From the NCBI RefSeq assembly GCF_950023065.1, contig NC_088680.1, positions 44,442,559 to 44,506,558 of the forward strand: 64,000 nt of DNA, given 5' to 3'. The DNA is from Planococcus citri. Taxonomy: Eukaryota; Arthropoda; Insecta; Hemiptera; Pseudococcidae. The position numbers and the translations under genes were made by a program. The notes under the pieces are model-generated. The model had not been told where the DNA came from. It did no database searches and worked only from the letters and a program-made list of their open reading frames with translations. Shown piece by piece: positions 36,433-49,174 of this stretch (position 1 is its first letter; every line of letters starts with the position of its first letter).

Positions 36433-37879
36433 CTTGGTAAGTTTTTAAACATTCACGCCGGATTAGAGAAGATGTCAACCGTACTTCACAGCCCCTCATC
36501 TCGTCTCCACGCACACCTCTTCCGATTATTGCATATTGGGGCACACCGTACATATACCGCGGCCGCGGCGCGGCGGCGCTCCGCCGTATCTACACTCAGT
36601 CATCATAACGTACATAATGCTCTGTGTGATTTGACAAATGCTATAGTATCGTAGTAGCATTGATAAAGCCACCTTTGATGGGGCCATTTCACCCTATAAT
36701 CATGAAAAAAGTCATCGCAGATTGTCGCTCATGTCAAACGTCCGAACATAAATTAAGATAAATCGGCAAATCTGTGAGAATATATCCGACTGTATTGGCG
36801 CAGGCAGCTCAATTCTATGCGTATGTATATTCTGTAGTTCTGTACTATACCTATCTAGACCTAGATAAGGTCTAGTATAGGGAAATGCGTACGCGGATTC
36901 TTTAACAGAGATGTGCAGAATTGCGACAGTTCAATGGTTCATTTATAGGTAGGTATCTACGCGAATGCAGAGTTTATAATGCCCTATTCATAAACAGACA
37001 AGAATCAAATACCTAAAGCATAAACTGCCTTTTTGCTCTTTAATAAGATATCGTGAGCGTTGATATTGATACAACGAATCGTATAAGAAATGTAGAAATA
37101 AAATCTGACATCTTAATATCCTGTACAAGATAGGTAAAGTCATTGAATGTAGAACCGAATCTTGTTATAGGTCTGATTATAAAGCTAACAGCCCCTTTCA
37201 AAACTGACAGAGAATCAATTTTGAAACTGAAAAGGTTGGAGTCCAGCTAAGAAATAATCAAAATTTAATTTTTATAACTCGAAATGCATTACGAGCAAAG
37301 TCGCGAGTAGCTATTTCATGCATTTCTCAGTAGGATCAGGGAACCAAAAATTTGTAGGTAGCTCATGATTTTTGCTTTCTTACCCTTCCTGCCCCCATTC
37401 CAATAATTATTTCCTTTCGACTTGCTTCTCCATCAAGTCTCATTTACTTTCCATAATAATACTCAAAGTGGTAAATTTCGATTTCAACGAAAGGTGGATT
37501 TTTGAAAAAATATGTTCAAAAACCACTGCAATACCTACCCAAATTTCTGACGTTTCAATTGATTGAATTTCATGAAAAAATCTAAGTCATCTCCAACAAC
37601 TAAGTTTAACAAGGTACCATCAAATTCGACCAATATTAATTTGAAAAAAAAAAAAAAAAAAAAACATCAAAAATTCAAATTTATTTTATTGCTTGCAATT
37701 GACAGCTTTTGTTGTATTGAAAAAGTCAGGTGCAACAACAAAATCAATCAAATGAAGGAATAGATAAAGAAAAAAAAAATTAAAACTACCTACATAAAAA
37801 TTAAATCATTTATACGAGTACATTAAACGTGGCTTACATTTTACTAGCAGAATAATTGCCTTTGTTTTAAAGTTTAATG

Positions 37880-38840
37880 AAAGTCATTGGAAAATCAGTG
37901 AGAAATCACTAGAAAATTGACCGAAAAATAATCGCGAGATTAGAAAAGAATCGCCAGGAAATTAATTTTAAAAATCGCTAGAAAAAAAACAATGAAAAAA
38001 TGACAGAAAATTAATGTTTAGAAAAGTCGACGAGAAATCAATGATGAATCACTGGAAAATTGGAGGAAGAAATTGTTGGAAATTACGTCATAAGCTAGAC
38101 AATTTCAGGATGATCATTAGAAAATTGCTATATAGAATATGTTTGAAAGATATTGAAAAATTGGTTGAAAAACTGGAAAAATTTTGAAAAAAAATCTGCA
38201 AAAATGACATGAAAATGAGTAGGTATTTGATAAAAGTGAAATGAAAATCAGTGATGTGATTACTAGAAAATACCAGAAAAAAACTGCTAGAAAATAAATT
38301 ATTAGAAAATTGGTGAAAAAAATTATGTACCAGACAATTGAAGCGAAATCATGCAAAAATTGGTTTTAAAATCATTAGAAAATGAGTTTGAAAATGACTG
38401 AACATTTATATGTAGGGAATTCAAAAAATATTTTTTACAAAAATTACAAGATTAGCATTTTGAAAAAAAAAAAAAAAAAATGAGAGAATAATGAAAAACA
38501 CAGGAAAATTGGCACGTATTGAAAAATTACGAGACACTTAATGAGGAGAAAGCTACTAGAAAATTAGTTTAAAATGACTCGAAAATTCAAAATAAAACCA
38601 CTGAGAAATCAATAAGAAATCAGGAAAAAATTGGTGTAAAAATAATGAAAAAGAATCAATAGAGAATTCCTTTAAAAATCTCTAGAAAATTAGTGAAAAA
38701 TTACTTTGAAAAAACAGCGTAAAAAAATGATTGAAAAATTAATAATACTGAGAAAAAAACACCAGGAAATCAGACAATCAAAGGCAAATCATTGGCAAGA
38801 AAATTAGAAAAAAAGCACCGAGAACTTGTAAAAAATAACT
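37880..38840. repeat. Degenerate tandem array of 'aaaatcactagaaaattgg' phrases
   Basis: About 1 kb of loosely repeated 15-30 bp phrases (agaaaattg, gaaaaatcac, tgaaaaaatt). Strong A-bias and no coding frame. Confidence 0.65.
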
Positions 38841-39138
38841 CAATGAAAATAAACAACCAAACTAATTACTTTCAAAATTCTTGAAAGTTGAACAAAATAT
38901 TGTTAAATCACATTAATATTCTAAAAATTTGTAATTGATCTATTTTTTTCCGAATGTTTAAATATCTGCCATACAATACTTAATCAGAAACTCAGAACTC
39001 AGCGAAATTTGAGTTGGAAAGAATTTTGAACATGTTCTTTCCTAAAATCCAAATTTCTTTGAAAACTAAGCCGAATAATTCAAAAGATTCTTTATACTTT
39101 TGTGATCATTCCATCGTATTTCTATAGTATTTAAAATG

Positions 39139-39171
<33 letters not shown>

Positions 39172-40197
39172 GTCAGATTTGCAGAAATGCTTCTTCCTCT
39201 TCATATAGAATGTTGAAGGGTTGAAGACAGATTAGGAACATCTACTCCTATGCAAAAAATTATACACAGACACCAAAACACTGAAAACAATACCTATTCA
39301 AGACTCAAGTTCACAAGTTGAAATTTCAAAAACAAATTGAACGTTTTTGAAGTCATCAATGATCAATTATTATGTATTATGAAACAAAAATTGTTTTAAA
39401 AATAAAAATGCAAAATTTAGATTGAGCGAAGAATCGATATAAGCTGTTCTGCAGATGGAATATGAAAAAGAAAACAATTTAGTTGAATTTTAGTGGTGTT
39501 TCAAAACGTTCGAATTTTTTTTTCAAGTATTTTTTTCATTACTTTTTGGAATACCTGAACAAATTATTAAGCATAGATAAATTTTCTTTCTCTGAAAATG
39601 ATAAATTTCTCAATTTGCCTCAGAAAACGAAAATTCCAATTTTGAGACCCTAATGGAGAACCATTTGTAGCTCTGCAAAGATAAATTATTCATCTACAAC
39701 TTCATGAGTAACCTTAATCTATCAAAAAAATAAAAATTCGTCCCATCTAACCCGCTATCTTTATACGGCATAATGATAAAGCTGAAAAAAATGATCGAAA
39801 AATCTCAAAGAGTGGGGGGCGAACATGAAAAGAAACAAAAGACGCGGGAAGATTTACATTTTATCAATACAGTAGCCAACGAACAAGTTTCTAACCAGAC
39901 CCAATGATACACGTGCGCGCTGAACATTGTTGTAGTCTTCTAGAAACGCTCAACTTGACTGATAACCGCGCTAAAAAGTAAAAACCAGTTCGGTGTTTGG
40001 TTATTTTTTTCTCCGACGTTTTTTTCTTCGCATTTTAATCGAATTTTTTCGCGATGTTTCAATTCAAATACGTGAAAATTCTTATCGAAATATTTTCTCG
40101 TCGTGATGTGTGCTGTGTAAGTGAAGTGATTATGTGATCGTGAAATTGGGTTAGTGTTGTTTTTTTTTTCTGTAAGTGATTCCATCGTGAAAAAAAT

Positions 40198-40254
40198 ATG
40201 ATTTGGTCGAAAAAAGGAAATGAAAAGTATCGATCAACAACGTATCTTATACAG
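40198..40254 (+). CDS. Candidate alternative coding first exon (19 codons)
   Basis: From the ATG at 40198 the frame reads MIWSKKGNEKYRSTTYLIQ and ends at a CAG then GTAAAT donor in phase 0. A plausible initiator-like ccagttcggtg lies near 39986 and the intervening 5' UTR-like sequence is of mixed composition. ptc exon 2 begins in phase 0, so this exon could splice to it and give a Patched isoform with a different cytoplasmic N-terminus. That is inference from phase and position only; it may belong to another transcript or to none. Confidence 0.3.
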
Positions 40255-43200
40255 GTAAATTTTTAAATAATTTTAAATTTTTTTGAAAAATTTTTTAGAT
40301 GAGTTTTATGTAGCATTTATAAGAATTGTTTCCCATCTTCAACGAGTCTCTTATACGTTGAAATAATCCCTCACCATTTTCATCACTATTAAATGCTCAC
40401 CCTCTTGAATGATTTATTATGCTCATTTTGTTTCTCACCGTTTACCCCATGGCCCACACATACTCGAAACTTACACGGTACTTACTTATCCTGGACCTAC
40501 TTATCTGCATAACGTTAGGCTATGCTTTTTTTTTTGAAACGTTGTTTTCTTTGGAATTATTACCATAGTGCAGCATCTGCCTCAGTCTGTGCTGAGATTA
40601 CAGAGAATAATAAACTCGTACGATATAGTCACGCATATTGAGCCTTTCTTTGATTCTTTTCAGGATGTAAACTACAAGTACAAATTGTTTTCTTTATGCG
40701 TTTCAACTTAAATTAGCACTTTAAAATTATTTCACGTGTTTCCATTGCTTACTTTTGAGCTCGCCGACAATCATCACCGGTCTACATATGTGAGATAAAA
40801 TTTATTATATTTTTAAATGCGTTTTTGACAACGGCTTTCCATTAAACATGCGCTTATTATACTTGTACAGGAGATAAGATGAGTCAGTATTAAATTGGGA
40901 TTTGTATCTGTGAGAAATACTTAGGTACGAGATGCTTGAAAGAGATGTTTGGTGGTTTGATGCGATTGTGAAGAGTTAAGCGAGGTGGGTAAAGTGATTA
41001 TTTTAAAATAAATATATTTAGGTAGGTATTCCATTTTAATAAAATAAATTTTTTTATGGAGCCAGATTTTTGGGAAGTGGATTGAAATTTTAAAATATGA
41101 CATCTTTCGCCCTTACCTTTGACTGGGGAAAATATTTAAAAAATTGAAAAGACCTCATTGAAATATTCTTTTGCACCTACCTATATACCTATACTCATTT
41201 TTGTAATTGGAATTTTCTCCAAATTTATGTTTTTTCTCTGTCTATTTTTTTAAATTTTGAAAATTTGGGGGTCGTGGAAGGAAAGGAAAAGAGAAGAGAA
41301 GGGAAAGAAAGGGAAGAGACGAAATTAACATGTATGAAATCAGAATTTCATACCAATTTACTACATACATATATGATGTATTTACTCCATCACTCCTACC
41401 TATATATGTATATTCTACAACTTTCATTCTCTCCCTTCATACTTTTCAAATAACGCGAATGTAGACCCATTTTAGTGATCAAAGAAAATTTTTAAAGGAC
41501 TTAAATAGTTACCTAATGGGAAAATATTTCAAAAAAAAAAAATCGAAAATTAGTCGATGGTAAAATTAATTTTTTGATGGTTGATTAAACGCTGTTAAAA
41601 TGGCTAAAATGTTACCTACCTAGCTGTTTTTGGTATTTATTTTTGAAAAAAAAGAATAGGAGACTCTAAAATAAATAAACTTTACAAAAATATCGGTTTT
41701 TCTTGAAAATGTATTTTAATGTTGTTAAAACCTACCAAAAAGTTGAATTTTCCTCTTTTTTCATAAAAATTTTGATGAATTTTCATGATGCTTATTATAA
41801 AAAATGTTATTGCAAGTTTTACACATTTTTCTTTCATTTCAAAGTCTTGGGGGGAGAGGTGATGAGGGGGAGGGGGGTATAAATCACTTGGTAAGTAAAG
41901 TTTGTTAATCAGAAAATGAGAAAAATCAGCTGCTCATTTTTAAAAATTTAAAAATACAATAGCGAAATAATGTATACAACAAAAATGAAAAAAAAAATGA
42001 TAGGTCGTTTTTCCAATCAAAAAATCGTAATATAAATTTTAGATTTGTATTCAGCGAAATCACAATATAATTGCCCTACAATCCATTTTTTTGGCGATTA
42101 TTTTGCTCCATTTGTCAAATTAAACATTTCATTTTGACGGCCTTGAAAAAAGTTCAAAAAAATTTGGTTTCGAGAAAAACATGTTCAAAGATTGATTTGG
42201 TTTTGGTTCGCTTTTTTTAAAATCTAATTTTCGATTTCTTCCATTTTTTTTTTTTTTTTTTTTTTTCAATGAAATATTTTCTTTTTTTGCAAAATGTCAT
42301 TGAACTTTGTCAATCACTAAAACTACGCACCAAAAATTTAATTCACATCATGAATAAAACAAAAAAGAACGTTTCAAAAATCGTTTGAAATCGTCAAATA
42401 ATAATAAAGATAAAATATTTGAATCCTTACAATACAAGAAAAAAAAACCGATTTAAATACCCGAGTAATTAGTGAAAAATACACCAAAAAACATACTTTT
42501 AATATTCATTATTCAGACAGTTCTGTTTTCTGCCCTTCAGTGCTATGTAAAATACCTATATGGGCTATATGAAATGTACATACGAGGATTTCTTGCTAAT
42601 CAATTTTGAATCACCCCCCCCCCCCTTCAAAAGGGCATTGGGATTGTAATGATGAGCTATTCAAAAATCGATTTGAGAGTTCGGTTACTGCTCAACGTCT
42701 CAGTTTGATTTTTGAAATAAAAAATCGACAGAGTTGAAATTTTATAAAATTTTCAAAAAAATCAAAAAACGAAATTCAGCACCATTATTTCCGTTTTGTC
42801 GGTTTGGTGTTTAATTCCAGATGATCTTTCAATTTCTGATTGTCAGTTCGAACGTTTTCCTGTTAATTGGGAAACCTCCAGATACTATTTATAGTACTTT
42901 AGTTTTATTGCGAGATCTTTTCTTTTCTCTAAACCTGTTAGAAAAAAAATTCCCCTTTCTTTTCCCTCTGTAACACCCACGCTTGAAGAAGAACACGAAT
43001 TCATGTTTCTCTTTGCCGAAGAATTTTACAAAATGTTACTTCTACTGCATACGTGTTTGTTTGGAAGTATATTCTATAGTTTGTAGGAGTTCCCGATCAA
43101 ACGTGATTCATTCTTCATCTGGAATAGCTATCTCTAAATCGGAGTGAATAATAATGAAGCAACTATGCTGCTCTGCTTTTGATGTTGATAAGTTTCATTT

Positions 43201-46200
43201 TTAATTCATCGAGTGAACTTGACTTAGTATACTCATCATAAATCTAGTAGGTGATCTCAATTTCAGTCTTCTAATGAATATTCTGCCAACAATTAATTTA
43301 CGATCGTTATTCCAAAAAACCTAATAAACCACCTAATTTTCCTAGAAAGATGGAAATGATGGTAAAATTTTTTTGTTGTTTGCAAACAAGTGATTTTTTT
43401 TTTGTTAATAATGTCGTAATCCCGCAACATCTAGGAATGAGGAAAATACCTGGTAAAAAAAACTTGAATTAAAAATTTTAACGTTAGGGTTGCCAAACCG
43501 GTTTAAAGAAAGAATACACTTACTACGAAATCGTGAACACGAATGTGATTTATGGGAACCCACAGATCGATCGACGTATTCGTACCAGGCGGTCAACGTA
43601 TTCGAAAGGTGAAGGATTCGGTCACCACGGTCACCATATGGCATCTAAACCCTGGCCTACTACACAGGTCCTTTTTTGCCTTTAACGTGTTAATTTCATC
43701 TAAAAAGGAAACCCTCGTATTTGACTCCTGTTGGAAAATGGATCTCGAAAATTTACGTAGTACCTATTCTACTAACCAAATTAGCTTACGTTTTCTTTTC
43801 GCTCATTTGGTATACATCGATGGCGATATTTTTCGATTTGTCTCTCTTTGGGTTGTGATCGCAGATCGCACGTTACTTAGGCATTGAAATTGATCTGAAA
43901 TGCTCAGCAGTTGTACATATAAGAAAAGTCAAACAAAGACTTGGCTACTAATGCTACTAAAATGCTTGCTACCGTTGCGTACAAAAGTTTCTTCGCTACG
44001 TGACAGGTTGTCTCAGCTGGATGGCTTCTGTGTACGCGAAATTACATCCAAGATATTTATTAGAGAGAAGTAAAAAAAAAAAAAAAAAAAAAAAACGCAC
44101 ACAGACCTACACCGTGTTACTCGTGAAATGAACGTTGTTTTTTTTTCTTACAGTTTTCCAAAATTCAATTCCATCTCGTAATTGTTCTACGTGTACGCAG
44201 CATGTTGCCCTTTCACTTGGTCAGCACCTGACCATATAACTGAGGTAATCTTTGATACGAGCGAGCTGACGTTACTAGTTGGCCACAGGCCACCCGGAAA
44301 ATTGCAATCGATATGTTTAAAGGTATATTTCAGCTTTAATACTTCATCATGCTGAGCCATAATATAACTCATTAAGCTAGACTAGTAGTCGTAATCTTAA
44401 ATAAAAACCAGTTTCATCTGGCGTCTGCGTATTTCATCTTCACCGGCGGTATTGTTTTGTAAACTGTCAGAATTTTCTTTTTGAAATTTAATAAACCACC
44501 GATGGGAGGGGTTTCTGATTGCATTGTTGTTGTCGGAAGGTACCTGAGCAGGTATATGTACCTATATCCATACGAGAGATGGAGAAAAAAATGCCGAGCG
44601 GTACGAAATGAATTTCCGGATGCGTCGATGCAATTATTTAAATCTTTATTTAATCAATAACCGGTACGTTTCTGCCTTTAATAACGTGTATACTGCATCA
44701 TTATACGTTTAGATACTTTACACATACAAACGAAGAACGCCTATGGCTTCTTTTAAAGGGGTACCTAGTACCTACCTGTTGTAATAGTTGGAAGAGCGTA
44801 GGCCGATAATGCGTTAGGTATTCCAGGTTTTGATTTTATTCCCCCTGTAAGCATCGCACACACGATTAAAACAATTAGTTAAATTATTCAAAACATTCGA
44901 GTCATTTGTTGGGCTTCCAAGAAAAGTGGAGAAAAAAACTGCGTCAAAAAGGAATCCGCGGACCGCGTACATGTCGATCGGAATTATCAATTAACACATC
45001 TCAACCGAGCTATTTCAATTATTTTTTTTCACAAATGCCAACTTTGGAATGGTACAATATTATTTACTACTGAATAGTGTATAGACACGTCGAATAAAAG
45101 AGCGATCGTGAAGGAAAACCAAACAACAACAATACGTACCCAATTATGTGAATACATCGGACGAATGGTCTACAACCTGCTTGTAGATCGTTACAAACTT
45201 GATGTTAGGCAGTTATTTAAAACTGGAAGCCACCAGCATTTCAGCATTTATACCTCAGCGCATAAAGTACCGCCATTTGAACCATCTCATCTAATATAAC
45301 AGTTTTAAATCTTAAAAAGAATCAAAATGAATTAAGTTAATACCTACGAGTATGTTGGGTCGAATTGTGAATTTGCATTTTTTTTCACGGTTTATGCGAT
45401 GCTATAATTCGATCTCGTGATCGACTATAGTTATAAACTATTTTATGACTGTAAAAGCGTAAGCTAATAAATCAACTTTGTGTGTGTATAGTGACAGCGA
45501 GATGAACGTTTAAGTCCACGGTTTTGATGAGTTTCATTATAGAAGATTTTTGTCAAGTTGAAAAACACCTATAATTTAAATCGTGTTAGGTACTATTAAA
45601 AAAAAAAAACAATATTTTTTCGAAAAATTGTCAATACTTATTAAATTTATAGATACTAACCGAAAAAATGATTTCGATCATAAAATTATTGATACTCCTC
45701 CTCCTTTTGATTTCAAAATGTGGATCCTATTTTCGAGTATCTATCATTTTTGGCTCCTTCGTCCTTCCAGCCTGATAACATAAAATGACTCTATTGAAAT
45801 CCCAGGAAATAAATTGATCAGAAGGTACTCTTCATGGTAAAAAATCTGAAACAAACCAACTACCTACACAAGTATAGGGTATTAATCTTTCAAAGTTGGT
45901 ATTTTTACATGCTCATACAAAGTACAATGTACAATGTACATGTACGAGTATCTACGAGTTCTTATAGTATAGGTAGGTAATAGGTATACGAGAAGTTGAT
46001 CTAAAAAAAAATCCACGTACGTAGGTATATTTATGTACATATTATAATAACGGTATGTAGCTTACTTTACCACTTTATTCTATTCATTACTTGTAGGGAA
46101 ACGGCCACTGGATCTATCAATTATGATGGATCTTGTGTACATCGCCGTATTGTATTTTCATTTAACTTTAAGATAAAGCTGATAGGGGCGGATATATGTA

Positions 46201-46324
46201 CAAGAAGGATGTAGAACCACACCCAACGTTAGTTCAACGGGTATATTAAACGGCGATTATTTCGTAGATTAAGCGAAATTTGATTATTGATGGTAGATAT
46301 ATTCATGTAGGTATCATGTATACG

Positions 46325-46645
46325 CAGAGATGGAATCGATTATAATCGATGCTACATCGATGATTTTCTTCAAAATAATCGGAAATAATCGATTAATCGA
46401 CGGCGATTAATCGGTCGATTAAATCGACGGCCAAACACAGCAAAACATGACGTCATGCGGAACGATCGGTACCTTGGCCCATTGCAACTTAACCATTGAC
46501 CAATGAAAAAGCCTGAAATATTAGTACAATATAGGTAGCGCCAAGATTCGATTAATCGGCCGATTAATCGATGCTGTCCGATTATTTTAATCGGCCGATT
46601 ATAATCGGCTATAATCGATTATAATCGGTAATCGTTCCATCTCTG
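46325..46645. mobile_element. hAT-like MITE, 321 bp
   Basis: Ends CAGAGATGGAA are inverted at left and right, flanked by 8-bp direct repeats TGTATACG / CGTATACG (7 of 8 match; 46317-46324 and 46646-46653). CA-G-starting ends with 8-bp duplications are the hAT pattern. The interior is full of palindromic ATAATCGATTAATCGGCCGA blocks, which make nested hairpins. No transposase. Confidence 0.8.
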
Positions 46646-47472
46646 CGTATACGCGATACATGAACATTGTACGTAATTATTGACTTTTGTTGTTGTTTTT
46701 TTTTTCTGCGTTATAAGTGCTTCATTCTTGTCTGAAAACAAACTCCATTCATATTTTATACGTAAGCCAATACAAATAGGGACGCAGAAGGAAGCCGATA
46801 TTGATGATGATTGACAAAAAAAGCAAAATTTTTGAAGACGATGAGAGAAAAACGTGGCTGGGGTGGGGAAGATAATAATTACATTTTTTAGGTCAAAATG
46901 GTTTTTTTTTCGGAAACTTGAAAAAATGATTGAAAAAAAATAAAAAATAAAAATTCTGAAAGAAGGAAATCAACGATTTTCGAATGTTTGATGAAGAATA
47001 ATGGAAGACACGAAAATTTCTTGTAGGTTAAGTGTTTTATAAAAGAAAAAACGTTTGCGTAATTTTTGGCAAAAAACATGACTTTTTTCATTTTTTTTTT
47101 TTTGATTTCTTAAAAGTTGAAATCTCTATAGTTTTATTTATTTTTTTAAATTTTCTGTTAATTTAATTGGGATAAATCTCTAGTTGACAGAAAAGAAAGT
47201 TTGTAAATTATGTTTGTTCTATGTACAACTCGTAATTAATTACATATTTAAAAATGGAAAAAATTAGGGCTAAAATCAATTTCAATACTTACTACCTATA
47301 TTTTTTTCAATTTTCTCGACTTCAAATATTTTTTTTTTTTCTAATCAACTGCATATAAATTGTGGATATTGTGTTTTTTTTTAAATTGAAAAGGTGTCCA
47401 AAAATACTACACCAAGTTAATTTTTTGATGTTAAATTTTATTTTTCAATTTACCAATAGCCACTTAGCCAGC

Positions 47473-47617
47473 CAGGCCTTTTTTTGGTAACTTCTTTTAT
47501 GTGGGGGCACGTTTTCATTTTTTTGCTGAATTTTTTTCAGTTTTTATGACAATCATTCAATATTATAATTGAAACTTTTTTTTGGGGGCATCCACGTGCC
47601 CCCACAAAAAAGCCCTA
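47473..47617. repeat. Short inverted-repeat element
   Basis: GTGGGGGCACGT (47501-47512) is inverted at 47594-47605, and the outer aggcctttttt / aaaaaagccct also pair. It would form a hairpin of about 145 nt. No clear target duplication. Confidence 0.55.
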
Positions 47618-48699
47618 CCTGTAGCCAGTTTTTGAATAAACTTTGAATGGATATTTTCCTGGAGCAAAAATCAAAGTTTGATGAAATTGGGGTCTGGTTT
47701 ATGTATCACTGTCATTAGTACTGATTTCTCGAATTGATTGATGATAAGTTTCAAGCGTCAAGCCCTTTTGGAGTAACTTAGAGTCGATTTTTACAGTTTT
47801 CGCAGAAAAATATAAAAATCTGCAGGAGGGACTTAAAATAGTCAAAATCATTATCAATCGATTCGAAAGGTCAAAAATATAGAATGAACCAAATTTCAGC
47901 TTTCTATCTCGGTTTTATAAAATTTGGATATTTTGAAACGAAAAATGTAGGCATTTTCTGAATTTTTAAAAAATTATTAAAAATTGAAAAATAAAATTCA
48001 GCTACTGAAATTTGTATTGATAGTTTTTTTTTATATTCTTACGACTTCTTCTATTTTGGTCAAAAATCTGTCTGCTATGTTACCCTTTTTTGTGGCGAGA
48101 AGGTTGGGAGGGGACATTGGGTAACCAAAATATTTAAATCTGGCCCTCGTACCCAGCTGCCTACAACATGATTCTTGATAATGCATTTTGTACAGTAACA
48201 CAGTTTTCATTTATTTAAATAACTCGAATTAAAATTTTTATGGTTCAAATACTTATTTATACAGTGAAATGAAAACAAGAACAACTTAATAAAGCCTAAT
48301 GTGCTCGTTAATTGGTTATACGGAACTATCAGAAAAATTGGGTGGCATAATTTAATGCGGCAAGCCATTTGCCAGAACAGAAAAGTTTAATTCATCAAGT
48401 AAATAGGTATATCTGCTGTAAACGCCAACTTACTTCATCATCATTACAGTAAATTGCTGTTTTAAATTTTGTAGGGTAGACTCGACTCAGTATTTACTTG
48501 CAAGAAATGACGAGTACTATGTTTTCTATTTAGTCTGATTTACGAATGCGAATACGTTGACGTCAGTTCTACTCCAACTTCATTCATTCATTGATTAAAA
48601 TAGTGCCAGCGTAAAGTAAGTTGTTAATTGAACAGAGTTGCATAAAACTAGACCAAACGGCACTTTATATTTTTAGGTTACTTTTAGCGTCGTCGAGCA

Positions 48700-48888
48700 T
48701 CATGATCGAAAATATCTCGAAGTGAAGCGAGGAGACTGGAGACGTTCGACGCAGTTGTCTAAAATTTGGTCCAGTTGATCAGTTGTTAAACAACTGACCA
48801 GATTTTCGGTAGCTTTTTCACTGTACTGATTGAGATGTAAGCGTAATGCACGTGCGCATGTTGTAAAATTAGTATCGTATGTAGACAT
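48700..48888 (-). CDS. Small ORF, unrecognised (62 aa)
   Basis: ATG at 48888 to TGA at 48700 on the minus strand. The peptide looks protein-like: balanced composition, TNFTTCARALRLHLNQYSEK then LVSCLTTDQLDQILDNCVER, with amphipathic helices and four cysteines. An acceptor-like atgcag lies just upstream, so it could be a terminal exon of a gene or a remnant. No family is recognised, no poly(A) signal is close, and no neighbouring exon was found. Function unknown. Confidence 0.3.
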   Translation of the reverse strand: MSTYDTNFTTCARALRLHLNQYSEKATENLVSCLTTDQLDQILDNCVERLQSPRFTSRYFRS

Positions 48889-49174
48889 AGTTGTACTGCA
48901 TGGGGTATGGCAATCTTTCGAATGTATCTATCTATTCCACTTTGACCTGAACCAACTGTTAAAACGTACTATTCGTGGTCGTAGACGTGTAGGTAGGTAT
49001 AATCTCCTGTTGGTTTTCATTTCCATCAATATGAAAGAATTTTAGCGCCAAAATAATACATAAATCGAAGGAGAGAAAAAAACGTTGGAAAAAATTATAT
49101 TATGTATAGGATAAAAAGGACTCTGCCCGGATTTACCTTAGGTACCTCTTCCTACCTACATGGTCGGTATAGGG

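Larger units (their letters stand above)
34483..46316. other. Gene desert upstream of ptc
   Basis: No convincing coding gene. Contents: a GC-richer island from about 35.9 to 36.7 kb with three Ci/Gli motifs; A-runs at 37643-37662, 39149-39169 and 44069-44093; T-run at 42246-42266; C-run near 42608-42623; the degenerate array at 37880-38840; and a possible first exon ending at 40254. Open stretches at 35929-36339, 36472-36654 and 43552-43887 show no protein family signal. Confidence 0.5.

Noticed and set aside
43552..43887. 111-codon plus-strand frame
   Set aside because: No recognisable motif, no splice or promoter context; length attainable by chance in this GC-richer stretch.
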